From the NCBI RefSeq assembly GCF_016772415.1, contig NZ_JAGSGD010000002.1, forward strand, positions 208,959-272,958: 64,000 bases of DNA, written 5' to 3'. The translations under genes and the position numbers were made by a program. Shown one piece after another: positions 18,440 through 26,972 of the stretch; the stretch's first letter is position 1; each line of letters begins with the position of its first letter. The notes beneath the pieces are model-generated. The model was not told the origin of the DNA and did not search any database. It saw only the letters and a list, made by a program, of their open reading frames with translations. Origin of the DNA: Phenylobacterium glaciei. GTDB taxonomy: Bacteria; Pseudomonadota; Alphaproteobacteria; Caulobacterales; Caulobacteraceae.

Positions 18440-18868
18440 ATGTTCGCCGCGTTTCCGCTGCTGGCCCTGCCGGTGCTGGTCTACAATCTGCTCGCGCTCA
18501 CCCTGACCGGGGGCTTCTCGGCCTTCGACGCCTCGACGCGGATGAGTGAGCAACTGTTCGTCATCCAGATGACCTCGAAGGCCGCCTGGCCGGTCAGCCT
18601 GGGGGACCTGCTGCTGGCCGCCGCCCTGGTGGTGCTGTTCATCGAACTGCTTAAGTCGACCACCAGCCGGCGGGTCGCCATCGTCAATCACTCGCTGTCG
18701 ATGATCCTGTTCATCATCTGCCTGGTGGAGTTCCTGCTGGCGCCAGCCTTCGCGACCTCCACCTTCTTCCTGCTGACGATCATGGTGCTGCTCGACGTGC
18801 TGGCCGGCTTCATCGTCACCATCGTCTCGGCGCGCCGCGACGTGGACTTCAACCCCGACGGGGTCTGA
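18440..18868 (+). CDS. Small integral membrane protein, unknown function
   Basis: A 142-residue protein with about four hydrophobic segments (residues about 3-22, 52-70, 77-97 and 104-126) and a short charged C-terminus SARRDVDFNPDGV. I do not recognise a named family. ATG 18440 is chosen because GAGGGGG lies about ten bases before it and the product then starts directly in the first membrane segment; the frame upstream of it is Arg-rich. It follows the glycosyltransferase on the same strand and might belong with it. Confidence 0.75.
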   Translation: MFAAFPLLALPVLVYNLLALTLTGGFSAFDASTRMSEQLFVIQMTSKAAWPVSLGDLLLAAALVVLFIELLKSTTSRRVAIVNHSLSMILFIICLVEFLLAPAFATSTFFLLTIMVLLDVLAGFIVTIVSARRDVDFNPDGV

Positions 18869-18878
18869 AGACTCTCCG

Positions 18879-18944
18879 CTAGGTGAGGGCCGTGAAGATC
18901 AGGGCGACCACGGCGACGTCGAAGATGCGGATGATAGCGAACAT
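18879..18944 (-). CDS. Possible 21-residue hydrophobic peptide
   Basis: On the minus strand, ATG 18944 opens a 21-codon frame ending TAG. The product MFAIIRIFDVAVVALIFTAL plus Thr is a single membrane-spanning length with one Arg and one Asp near the start. AGGGG lies six bases before the ATG, an ideal spacing. It sits alone in a 142-bp gap between two plus-strand genes, 10 bp after the stop of one of them. Too short to identify by homology; the ribosome site and the composition are the only support. Confidence 0.35.
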   Translation of the reverse strand: MFAIIRIFDVAVVALIFTALT

Positions 18945-19010
18945 GGGGCGCCCCTGCGGGATGGTTTCCCGGGGGGTCAAGCAAGACCGGCGCCAGAGCG
19001 CGTGCGCCTG

Positions 19011-19319
19011 ATGGCGCTCTTCTTCGACACCGCCTGGTTCGACGCCCAACTGGCCGAGCGCGGGCTTTCACGGCGCGTGATGGCCGCCGCCGCCGGTATG
19101 AGCGAGGCCGACCTGACCCTGGTGTTCAAGGATCAGCGGGAGCTGTCGGAGGCCGAGGTGGCGGCCTTCGCGGAGTTGCTGGGCACCGTCCCGGCGGAGA
19201 TCGCCAAGCAGGCCGGCGTGTCCACGCCCGTCCCCGGAGCCGGGCCAGACGCGCGGATCTCGGCGCTGGAACGGAGGGTGGCGGCGCTGGAGGCGGAGCT
19301 CGCGCGGCTTAAACGCTAG
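19011..19319 (+). CDS. Small helix-turn-helix/coiled-coil protein, unknown
   Basis: A 102-residue protein. Residues about 10-65 (LAERGLSRRVMAAAAGMSEADLTLVF then AEVAAFAELLGTVPAEIAKQAGV) resemble an XRE-type helix-turn-helix. A linker rich in Gly and Pro leads to a C-terminal heptad helix ISALERRVAALEAELARLKR, which should form a coiled coil. ATG 19011 is chosen over GTG 19002; neither has a clear ribosome site. A family-A repeat starts 11 bp after the stop. A DNA-binding dimer is a reasonable guess, not shown. Confidence 0.7.
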   Translation: MALFFDTAWFDAQLAERGLSRRVMAAAAGMSEADLTLVFKDQRELSEAEVAAFAELLGTVPAEIAKQAGVSTPVPGAGPDARISALERRVAALEAELARLKR

Positions 19320-19329
19320 ACACATTACC

Positions 19330-19435
19330 CGCTCGTCCCGGCGAAGGCCGGGATCCAGATACATCCGCCGTGTTCGGGATTCTTGGTTCAGGTCGTGACC
19401 TAAGACCTGGGTCCCGGCTTTCGCCGGGATGAGCG
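19330..19435. repeat. Palindromic intergenic repeat, family A copy 2
   Basis: A 106-bp inverted repeat starting CGCTCGTCCCGGCGAAGGCC and ending TTTCGCCGGGATGAGCG. Its length and its core (TACATCC... and GTGACCTA.GACCTGGG) match copy 1 at 14861 closely. It separates two convergent genes. Confidence 0.8.
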
Positions 19436-19439
19436 GAGA

Positions 19440-19772
19440 CTAGATTTCGGTCTTGCCGATGGAGCCCTTGCGGGCGCGGCGGTCAGCCTTGCCGGACCAT
19501 TCGGTGGCCCCATAGACGCTTCTTGCCGCCCCGAGCGTCTCGGGCCCGCCGCGCAGGCCGCGCTTCTGGCCGTCCTGACCCATCAGCTGGGCGCTGAACA
19601 TGCTGGCGCCCTCGGCCGAGTGATTCGGAGCCGGGCGGGCAGGCTCGCCCGCAATGACCGCCGGGACGCTGCGGTCGTCGGTGTCGTGCAGCTCTTCGCT
19701 CTCATTCACCCGGGCCCGGTAGGTCCGGCGCGCCTGGGCGGCTCTGCGAAGGGGATCGATGGGCGAGGTCAT
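19440..19772 (-). CDS. Conserved hypothetical protein
   Basis: A 110-residue hydrophilic protein without signal peptide or membrane segment. The first half is charged and probably unstructured; the second half holds what looks like the conserved part, MFSAQLMGQDGQKRGLRGGP, then TLGAARSVYGATEWSG and the C-terminal RRARKGSIGKTEI. I recall similar C-termini in other alphaproteobacterial hypotheticals but know no function. It is followed (in its own direction) by a family-A repeat and preceded, 43 bp upstream, by the end of phaR on the same strand. Confidence 0.75.
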   Translation of the reverse strand: MTSPIDPLRRAAQARRTYRARVNESEELHDTDDRSVPAVIAGEPARPAPNHSAEGASMFSAQLMGQDGQKRGLRGGPETLGAARSVYGATEWSGKADRRARKGSIGKTEI

Positions 19773-19815
19773 GACAAGGTGATCCTGACTCCGCCTTCGT
19801 TAAAAAACTGAGGCT

Positions 19816-20433
19816 TCAGGTTTTCGAGATCAGCTTCTCGATCTGGGCCTGCATCTCTTCCATCCGCCGCTTCATCTCGTCCAGGGCTGGATCGGCGGCC
19901 GGCGCCGGCGCGGGCTCCGGCGCGCGGCCCGCCGCCATCGGCTCTTCCGTACGGGTGTAGGCGAAGGGCGAGAACATCTTCATGGCTCGGTCGAACAGGG
20001 CCAGGTTCTGGCGGATCTGGTCGTCATAGACGCCGATGCCGGCGCCGTGGCCGAGCGTCGAGAACTGGGTGCGCATGCGCTCCTGCTGCTCGGCGAAGGT
20101 CGACAGGGACAGCTCCAGATAGGAGGGCAGGAAGGCCTGCATGGAGTTGCCGTAAAACCCGATGAGCTGGCGCAGGAACTGGATGGGCAAGAGGTTCTGT
20201 CCCTCGCGCCCTTCTTCCTCGACGATGATCTGGGTCAGGACCGATCGGGTGATGTCCTCGTTGGACTTTGCGTCATAGACCACGAAGTGGACGCCCTGCT
20301 TGACCATGTCGGACAGGTGTTCGAGCGTCACGTATGAACTCGACGCGGTGTTGTAGAGCCGCCGGTTCGCGTACTTCTTGATGACCACGCGGTCTTCGTT
20401 CGACTTGCCGGTATTGCCCTGAGCGTCCGCCAT
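19816..20433 (-). CDS. phaR: Polyhydroxyalkanoate synthesis repressor PhaR
   Basis: DNA-binding regulator that represses PHA granule genes and binds PHB. The 205-residue protein has the PHB_acc N-terminal domain (VVIKKYANRRLYNTASSSYV at 14-33), then the accumulation-regulator domain with SVLTQIIVEEE and LLPIQFLRQLIGFYG, an acidic-Pro linker and a C-terminal coiled coil from about 180. ATG 20433 has AAAGGA eight bases upstream; the frame continues upstream only through non-family residues. It is divergent from phaA. A TTGC-N3-GCAG element at 20479-20489 in the gap loosely fits the TGC/GCA-rich sites reported for PhaR, but this is weak. Confidence 0.94.
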   Translation of the reverse strand: MADAQGNTGKSNEDRVVIKKYANRRLYNTASSSYVTLEHLSDMVKQGVHFVVYDAKSNEDITRSVLTQIIVEEEGREGQNLLPIQFLRQLIGFYGNSMQAFLPSYLELSLSTFAEQQERMRTQFSTLGHGAGIGVYDDQIRQNLALFDRAMKMFSPFAYTRTEEPMAAGRAPEPAPAPAADPALDEMKRRMEEMQAQIEKLISKT

Positions 20434-20610
20434 CCCAGATCCTTTTTTTGAGCGCGACCCCCGAGGCGCGCTCCTATCTTGCGGCGCAGTATCGCGGATG
20501 CGAGCGCGTTCGCAAAGCGCGCTCCGGTCGCAGGCGAACGATTTCACCCCCTTGCTCATTCATCAGCGGTTCTCGATAGATAGGCGCTCAAGAGCTTGAA
20601 GGAGCCCGCC

Positions 20611-21786
<1,176 letters not shown>

Positions 21787-21848
21787 CCGCGCAGTAGAGT
21801 CAGCGTCGGAGCAACCGGCGCGGGAACGGGTTTTAGGGAGAGACGGGA

Positions 21849-22574
21849 ATGGCGAGAGTCGCATTCGTCACGGGCGGGACCCGTGGCATCGGCCGGGCGA
21901 TCTGTGAACGCCTGAAGGCCGACGGCATGAGCGTCGCGGCCGGCTACTCCGGCAATGAGGAAGCCGCCGCCGCCTGCGCCAAGGAGTTGGGCGTCATGGT
22001 GGTGAAGGGCAATGTCGGCAACTTCGAGGATTGCGAGCGGGCGGTGAACGTGGTGATGGCCGAGCTCGGCCCCATCGATGTGCTGGTCAACAACGCCGGC
22101 ATCACCCGCGACGGGGTCTTCCACAAGATGAAGCCCGAGCAGTGGTCCGAGGTCATCCGGGTCAATATGGATAGCGTCTTCAACATGACCCGCCACGTGA
22201 TCGAGGGCATGCGCGAGCGCGAGTGGGGCCGGATCATCAACATCTCGTCGATCAACGGTCAGAAGGGCCAGATGGGCCAGACCAACTACTCCGCCGCCAA
22301 GGCCGGCGTGATCGGCTTCACCAAGGCGCTCGCCCTGGAGAACGCCCGCAAGGGGGTCACCGTCAACTGCATCGCGCCCGGCTATATCGACACCGAGATG
22401 GTGCAGGCTGTGCCGGAGAACGTGCTGGCCTCGATCATCAGCCAGATCCCGGTGGGCCGGCTCGGCAAGGGCGAGGAGATCGCCGACATGGTGGCCTTCC
22501 TGGCCGGCGAGCATGCGGGCTACGTCACCGGCTCGACCCTGTCGCTGAACGGCGGCCAGTACATGGCGGGGTAG
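21849..22574 (+). CDS. phaB: Acetoacetyl-CoA reductase
   Basis: NADPH-dependent reduction of acetoacetyl-CoA to (R)-3-hydroxybutyryl-CoA, the monomer for PHB. A 241-residue short-chain dehydrogenase with the cofactor loop TGGTRGIG at 8-15, NNAG at 81-84, and the catalytic Ser in NISSINGQKGQ with Y147 and K151 in NYSAAKAG. The PhaB-like segments FHKMKPEQWSEV and VAFLAGEHAGYVTGSTLSLN distinguish it from FabG. GGGAGAGACGGGA precedes the ATG. Second gene after phaA. Confidence 0.95.
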   Translation: MARVAFVTGGTRGIGRAICERLKADGMSVAAGYSGNEEAAAACAKELGVMVVKGNVGNFEDCERAVNVVMAELGPIDVLVNNAGITRDGVFHKMKPEQWSEVIRVNMDSVFNMTRHVIEGMREREWGRIINISSINGQKGQMGQTNYSAAKAGVIGFTKALALENARKGVTVNCIAPGYIDTEMVQAVPENVLASIISQIPVGRLGKGEEIADMVAFLAGEHAGYVTGSTLSLNGGQYMAG

Positions 22575-22675
22575 GGCGCCAGCGCCACACCTTACCGATC
22601 AAGGCGTTCGGAGCTTGAGCGTAGGCCTATTGGCGTCCAAAAAGCGCCCCAGTCGTCGAGCATCACACCTACCTG

Positions 22676-23440
22676 ATGAGAAGCGAAACCCCGGCGCCTG
22701 CGTGCAAGCTCGCCTTCGTCATGGCCCTGGCCATGACGGGGCTGTTCGCTGCGCCGGCCTGGGCCGGGCCGGACAATCTGCGGGAGAGCCTGTTCGGACA
22801 GCACCCGGCGGCGGGGCGTAGCCAGTCCCCGCCCGTCGCCCGCTATGTCAGCCAGGAGGGCGACGTCTTCGTCCTCGACCGCAGCCAGAACCGGCCGCTG
22901 CTGAAGTTCCAGGACAGCCCCGAGGTCTGGGCGCTGAAGCCCCAGCCCGCCCCGCGCGGCGACATCATCTACAAGAACGACCTGGGCGAGCCGGTGCTGC
23001 GCGCCACCCGGCTGGGCGGCCTGACCCTGTTCACGCCGGACCGGCCCGGCGGCACGGCCGCGGCCCTGGCCGGGGGCGGTCCGGCCCTGCGGCTGCCGGT
23101 CCTTGGCCCCCAGCAGCTGCTGGAGCGCCTGGCCCAGGCCAGCGCCCGGGCGACCCGGGCGGCGCGGCGGCTGATCCCCTTCGAGGCCGACGCCTCGCCG
23201 GCCTCCTCGGCCCTGGTGGCCGACGCCGCCCTGGTGACGTCGGAGGCGGTGATCCGCATGTCCAAGCGGCCCGGCGGCCTGGCCCTCATCGCCCGCTTCA
23301 GCAAGGTCAAGCTGGTGGAGGGCCACAAGCCCGGCGCCAGCGTCCAGCAGGGGGTCATGCGCATCACCATCACCCCCGACGATGGGCTGGCCGGGCGCCC
23401 CTCCTCCGACCGGATCATGGCGGCGGCCGGCGGTCGCTGA
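22676..23440 (+). CDS. Exported protein, DUF4908-like
   Basis: A 254-residue protein with a signal peptide (KLAFVMALAMTGLFAAPAWA, cleavage after AWA about residue 30). The mature part has a short beta-rich region (ARYVSQEGDVFVLDRS, then PLLKFQDSPEVWALKP), GDIIYKNDLGEPVLRAT, an Ala/Arg-rich helical middle and a C-terminal domain ending near MRITITPDDGLAGRPSSDRI. It resembles the uncharacterised DUF4908 family that I associate with Caulobacter; this assignment is tentative and says nothing on function. It stands alone, 101 bp after phaB. Confidence 0.75.
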   Translation: MRSETPAPACKLAFVMALAMTGLFAAPAWAGPDNLRESLFGQHPAAGRSQSPPVARYVSQEGDVFVLDRSQNRPLLKFQDSPEVWALKPQPAPRGDIIYKNDLGEPVLRATRLGGLTLFTPDRPGGTAAALAGGGPALRLPVLGPQQLLERLAQASARATRAARRLIPFEADASPASSALVADAALVTSEAVIRMSKRPGGLALIARFSKVKLVEGHKPGASVQQGVMRITITPDDGLAGRPSSDRIMAAAGGR

Positions 23441-23563
23441 CGTGGTGGCGGCGGCGGATGGAAGAGGTGGCCCTTCAGAGGCCGTCAGGCGCCGACCAAC
23501 CCCTGTTTCATAAGGACCTCGGCCGACCGACATTGGCCAACAGGTGACCGTTGAGGTCCCACG

Positions 23564-24310
23564 CTATCCCTTGAAGCTGTCCTTGGCCGCGCGCACCGCG
23601 CCGAAGGCCTCGTGCGGCGCCATGCCGGGGTTCAGGACCGGGGCGCGCAGGAAGGGGTTGGTGGCCTTCTCCAGGCCGATGGTGGTGGGGACGGTCCACT
23701 CGCCCCGCGCCCGGGCCGCGAAGATGGCGTCGGTGCGGGCCTTCAGGTCCGGGCTTGCGTCCACCGACAGCGCGAAGAGGGCGTTTGAGGCGGTATATTC
23801 GTGGGCGCAGTAGACGGCGGTGTCGTCGGGCAGGGCGGTCAGCCGCGAGAGGCTGTCCCACATCTGCGCCGCCGTGCCCTCGAACAGCCGGCCGCAGCCA
23901 AGCGCGAACAGGGTGTCGCCGACGAAAGCCACATGGTCGGCCGCGTCATAGAAGGCGATGTGGCCCAGCGTGTGGCCGCCGGACTCGATCACCTCGAAGG
24001 TGGTCTCCCCCAGCTTCACGCGGTCGCCCCCGGCCACCTTGCGGTCGACGGGGGACAGCCGCTCCACCTCGGCGGGCCCCACGACCGTGGCGCCGGTGGC
24101 CGCCTGGATCGCCGCATTGCCGCCGGCGTGATCGGGGTGCCAGTGGGTGTTGAGGATCAGATCGAGCTTCCAGCCCAGCTTGGCCAGCTCGGCCAGGATG
24201 GCGGCGGCGTCCGGGGTGTCGATGCAGGCGGCCAGGCCGGTGGCGTCGTCGCGCACCAGGAAGCCGTAATTGTCCGACAGGCAGGGGAACTGGTGGATGG
24301 TGACCGACAT
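23564..24310 (-). CDS. gloB: Hydroxyacylglutathione hydrolase (glyoxalase II)
   Basis: Hydrolyses S-lactoylglutathione to lactate and glutathione in methylglyoxal detoxification. A 248-residue metallo-beta-lactamase-fold enzyme with THWHPDHAGG (H56, H58, D60, H61), the next metal His in ESGGHTLGHIAFY, the bridging Asp region VAFVGDTLFALGCGRLFEG, and the C-terminal metal His in VYCAHEYT. The C-terminal glutathione-binding segment RAPVLNPGMAPHEAFGAVR is present. It is divergent from a methyltransferase gene across 77 bp, a pairing also seen in other alphaproteobacteria. Confidence 0.95.
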   Translation of the reverse strand: MSVTIHQFPCLSDNYGFLVRDDATGLAACIDTPDAAAILAELAKLGWKLDLILNTHWHPDHAGGNAAIQAATGATVVGPAEVERLSPVDRKVAGGDRVKLGETTFEVIESGGHTLGHIAFYDAADHVAFVGDTLFALGCGRLFEGTAAQMWDSLSRLTALPDDTAVYCAHEYTASNALFALSVDASPDLKARTDAIFAARARGEWTVPTTIGLEKATNPFLRAPVLNPGMAPHEAFGAVRAAKDSFKG

Positions 24311-24387
24311 GGGCTTTCCTCCTGAAGGGACCCTGCGGATTTAGGTTGGGGGTCGCGATAAGTCGAGGGCCGCCCTAAGTTCAGGCC

Positions 24388-25176
24388 ATGCGCCGCGACG
24401 TCCTCGAGCTCCGCCAGTTCTACGCCTCCAAGCTGGGGCGGGCGGCGCGCGAGATGACGGCGCGCAAGGTGCTGGAGACCTGGGGCGACGGCCATGGCCT
24501 GGATATCCTCGGCCTCGGCTACGCCACGCCGTTCCTGGGATCCCTGCGGCCCACGGCGCGCCGGGTGGTGGCGGCCATGCCGGCCCAGCAGGGGGTGGAG
24601 GTCTGGCCGGCGGGCGAGCGCAATCTCGCAGCCCTGACCGCCGAGGACGCCCTGCCGTTCCAGAACGCCTTCTTCGACCGCATCCTGGCGGTCCACGCCC
24701 TGGAGGAGAGCCCCGACCCAGTGGGCCTGCTGCGGGAGGTCTGGCGGGTGCTGTCGCCCTCCGGCCGGGTGATCGTGGTGACAGCCGCGCGCAACGGCCT
24801 GTGGGCCAACGCCGAGGCCACTCCCTTCGGCCACGGCCGCCCCTATACGCGCAGCCAGCTGGCCGAACTGCTGCGCGAGGCCGAGCTGGAGCCGTCGGGC
24901 TGGACGCGGGCCCTCTATGTGCCGCCGATCCCCTGGATGGCCGGCTGGGCCGAGGGGTTCGAACAGGCGGGCTCGCGGCTGTGGCCGGGGTTTGCCGGCC
25001 TGGTGCTGATGGAGGCGGTGAAACAGACCTTCGCCGTCAAGCCCCGCGCCCACCGCGCCCGGGTCCGCGTGGCGGTCCCGGCGCTCAATCCCCTGCCGGC
25101 CGGCAGGGCGCCTGTTTCGCGGGCCCACGGCAAACTGATTAGGGTCCCCCTTGGAGCGGGCCGCGGTTCGCCCTAG
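24388..25176 (+). CDS. Class I SAM-dependent methyltransferase
   Basis: A 262-residue Rossmann-type methyltransferase. The SAM-binding region is diverged: LDILGLGYATPFLG takes the place of motif I, followed by LPFQNAFFDRILAVHALEE and VWRVLSPSGRVIVVTAARNG, which are typical of the Methyltransf_11 group. A Trp-rich region (WMAGWAEGFEQAGSRLWPG) and a basic C-terminus follow. The substrate is unknown. It is divergent from gloB and 48 bp upstream of the PII gene. Confidence 0.85.
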   Translation: MRRDVLELRQFYASKLGRAAREMTARKVLETWGDGHGLDILGLGYATPFLGSLRPTARRVVAAMPAQQGVEVWPAGERNLAALTAEDALPFQNAFFDRILAVHALEESPDPVGLLREVWRVLSPSGRVIVVTAARNGLWANAEATPFGHGRPYTRSQLAELLREAELEPSGWTRALYVPPIPWMAGWAEGFEQAGSRLWPGFAGLVLMEAVKQTFAVKPRAHRARVRVAVPALNPLPAGRAPVSRAHGKLIRVPLGAGRGSP

Positions 25177-25224
25177 CTTGGGGTCCAGCGGTCGCCCTGA
25201 GACGGCCCAGCCGGAGTTCCGCCC

Positions 25225-25569
25225 ATGAAAATGATCGTCGCGATCATCAAGCCCAGCCGCCTCGACGCGGTGCTGGACGCCGTCACCGAGGCCGGCGCCT
25301 CGGGCCTGACCGTCACCGAGGTGCGCGGCTACGGCCGCCAGCGGGGCAAGACCGAGGTCTATCGCGGCGCCGAGTACGAGGTGAAGCTGCTGCCCAAGGT
25401 CAAGCTGGAGATCGCCGTCCCCGACGACATCGCCGAGCGCGTCATCGAGGCCGTCTCCCGCACCGCCAACACCGGCAAGATCGGCGACGGCAAGGTCTTC
25501 GTGCTGGACCTGGAACAGGCCCTGCGCATCCGCACCGGCGATAGGGACGCGGCGGCGATCGCGGGGTGA
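25225..25569 (+). CDS. PII nitrogen-regulatory protein
   Basis: A 114-residue PII signal-transduction trimer subunit. PII proteins sense 2-oxoglutarate, ATP and ADP and report nitrogen status to glutamine synthetase control and ammonium transporters. The T-loop RQRGKTEVYRGAEYEV has the uridylylation tyrosine Y51; the B-loop TGKIGDGKVFV and C-loop RIRTGDRDAAA are present. The N-terminus MKMIVAIIKPSRLD is closer to GlnK-type paralogues than to classic GlnB, but no amtB or glnA lies beside it, so I give no symbol. A family-C repeat follows 8 bp after the stop. Confidence 0.93.
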   Translation: MKMIVAIIKPSRLDAVLDAVTEAGASGLTVTEVRGYGRQRGKTEVYRGAEYEVKLLPKVKLEIAVPDDIAERVIEAVSRTANTGKIGDGKVFVLDLEQALRIRTGDRDAAAIAG

Positions 25570-25577
25570 TCCAACGT

Positions 25578-25632
25578 CCTTCTCCCCTTGCGGGAGAAGG
25601 TGGCCCTGCGGAGCAGGGTCGGATGAGGGGTC
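25578..25632. repeat. Intergenic hairpin repeat, family C copy 1
   Basis: CCTTCTCCCC pairs with the following GCGGGAGAAGG, and a second small hairpin CCCTGCGGAGCAGGG follows, then GTCGGATGAGGGG. The same unit recurs at 35761 and, inverted and interrupted, at 35966. It lies just after the PII gene and could serve as its transcript end. The rest of the gap to 25834 shows nothing I can name. Confidence 0.75.
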
Positions 25633-25834
25633 GCACGCCCCGACGGGTCGTCGTCAATTCTGTTCCGCCGCGCCGGTGTCACGGCGGGAAGACTAGGAAC
25701 CCCACGAACGGCTGGCCACTCCCGAGGCCTCGCCGATTTCACGCCGTGTCACCGCAAGTCCGAGGGCGCGGTCATCGCAATTCGCGTTAGCGATCAGCTT
25801 GTCTCCGGCCGCCATTCGCGGCCAATAGGGTGGC

Positions 25835-26353
25835 ATGAGCCGGAAGTTCTTCGCACCCAGGCCCTCTGTCGCGAACCCCCGAGCCGTCCTCCTGGGGGAG
25901 GTCTTGGCGTTCGCGAGATCGGCGTCGGCCTGCCCCGGCGTCCTCCGCATCGCGCTTGTCGGCTCCCTCGCCACCTGCAAGCCTGTCCCCAAGGATGCCG
26001 ACGTCCTTGTCACCCTTGAGGACGCCGCCGAGTTGGGACCGGTGGCCCGCGCTGGGCGGCGCCTGAAGGGCAAGGCCGGGAGCATCAATCTGGGCGCCGA
26101 CATCTTCCTTTGCCGGCCGGACGGTCGCTACATCGGCCGTATCTGTGGCTTTCGAGAATGCCATCTGCGGGTGGCCTGCCATGCCCGCACCTGCGGAGGG
26201 CGCGACCACCTTTGCGATGACCTCGATATCCTGACCCTTCCACCAGACCTCACCCTGGCGCCGCCCCTAGTGCTTTGGCCACGGCTTGAACGGCGCACCG
26301 TGCTGCCCGACGATGTCGAGCGGCTGCTGGTGGCGCCGCTGGCTACAGGATAA
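25835..26353 (+). CDS. Nucleotidyltransferase-fold protein, unknown
   Basis: A 172-residue protein with a recognisable minimal nucleotidyltransferase core: strand RIALVGSLATCKPVPKDADVLVTL has the G-S followed at suitable spacing by D-x-x-V-T in place of the usual D-x-D, so catalysis may be altered. Two later Cys/His-rich stretches (CGFRECHLRVACHARTCGG and DHLCDDLD) suggest a metal-binding part. Base composition looks slightly less extreme than its neighbours and it is flanked by repeat-rich gaps, consistent with acquisition. I cannot name a function or partner. Confidence 0.65.
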   Translation: MSRKFFAPRPSVANPRAVLLGEVLAFARSASACPGVLRIALVGSLATCKPVPKDADVLVTLEDAAELGPVARAGRRLKGKAGSINLGADIFLCRPDGRYIGRICGFRECHLRVACHARTCGGRDHLCDDLDILTLPPDLTLAPPLVLWPRLERRTVLPDDVERLLVAPLATG

Positions 26354-26357
26354 TTTT

Positions 26358-26381
26358 GCAATTGATATCATGTCACCTAAT
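26358..26381. repeat. 25-bp repeat unit, diverged copy
   Basis: GCAATTGATATCATGTCACC followed by TAAT. It differs by three substitutions and a one-base gap from the copy at 28064. Confidence 0.55.
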
Positions 26382-26487
26382 CCACATAGGCCTCGGCCAG
26401 ACGACGGGGGCCCGCCGGCGCTTGCGCGTCGACGGACGACCAAGGCGTCAGGGCCAGGAGGGCGGTGGCGAACAAGGCGCGGTGCAT
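26377..26487 (-). pseudogene. Truncated secreted-protein gene (signal peptide only)
   Basis: From ATG 26487 on the minus strand a 36-residue frame begins MHRALFATALLALTPWSSVD and continues AQAPAGPRRLAEAYVD before TAG. The first 21 residues are a textbook signal peptide with an VDA-Q cleavage site. AGGG lies six bases before the ATG. The stop codon falls inside the 25-bp repeat element, so the gene looks cut short by that element. The lost protein cannot be identified from 15 mature residues. A genuine tiny secreted peptide is the alternative. Confidence 0.35.
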
Positions 26488-26636
26488 CCCCGACCCTGGC
26501 AGGCGACGCGCGGCTCGGCAACGGGTCTCCCTGGCCGAGGCGAGGGGTCAGGGGACCGGGGTCATGGACTCAGCCTCGACCGCGACGGCGGCGGCCTCAA
26601 GGGCGCATCCGTCGGGGCATTCCGAGTGGACACCCT

Positions 26637-26668
26637 CTAAGGCCTAGCTTGCGCTAAGGCCTAGCTTG
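26637..26668. repeat. Tandem 15-bp direct repeat
   Basis: CTAAGGCCTAGCTTG occurs twice with a two-base spacer, 43 bp before the start of the small membrane protein. AAGGCCTA contains the palindrome AGGCCT. It could be a protein-binding site or simple slippage. Confidence 0.5.
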
Positions 26669-26711
26669 AGCCGGCGGCGCGATGCTAGCCTGGGTTGCGC
26701 GAGGGGGAGCC

Positions 26712-26972
26712 ATGCCTGAATTCAAAGCGGCGGTGCTGGCGGTCTGCGGACTGGCGTTTTCGCTGCTGTTCGGGGTGATCGCCTTCCGGGTGATCATACC
26801 GGCCATCCTCGAGGCGCATTTCGAAGGCGGCACCCTGGTGGCGTCGCTGGCGGGCCTGGCAGTGGCCGGGCTGCTGGTGGCCTTCACCGCCTGGTGGGTG
26901 CGGCTGGTCGCGCGGCGGCTGCGGGGCAGTAGCGGCGTCAAGATTGAGGGGAACCATGCCGAACCTGATTGA
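26712..26972 (+). CDS. Small membrane protein next to SPFH protein
   Basis: An 86-residue protein with two hydrophobic segments (about 6-28 and 42-62) and a basic C-terminus RLVARRLRGSSG. ATG 26712 is preceded by GAGGGGGAG at three to four bases, and the frame upstream of it lacks a ribosome site. It overlaps the SPFH gene by 17 bp, so the two are almost certainly one transcript and probably act together at the membrane. I do not recognise a family. Confidence 0.75.
   Translation: MPEFKAAVLAVCGLAFSLLFGVIAFRVIIPAILEAHFEGGTLVASLAGLAVAGLLVAFTAWWVRLVARRLRGSSGVKIEGNHAEPD

Larger units (their letters stand above)
26354..26711. other. 358-bp gap with repeat and gene remnant
   Basis: No intact gene is convincing here. 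The left end holds a diverged copy of a 25-bp repeat (26358-26381). Reading leftward from 26487 there is a truncated frame with a clear signal peptide. The right end holds two tandem copies of a 15-bp unit CTAAGGCCTAGCTTG (26637-26651 and 26654-26668). The last 40 bases must contain the start signals of the small membrane protein. Confidence 0.6.

Noticed and set aside
20479..20489. PhaR operator TTGC-N3-GCAG between phaR and phaA
   Set aside because: A single short match in a GC-rich gap is too weak to annotate; mentioned with phaR only.
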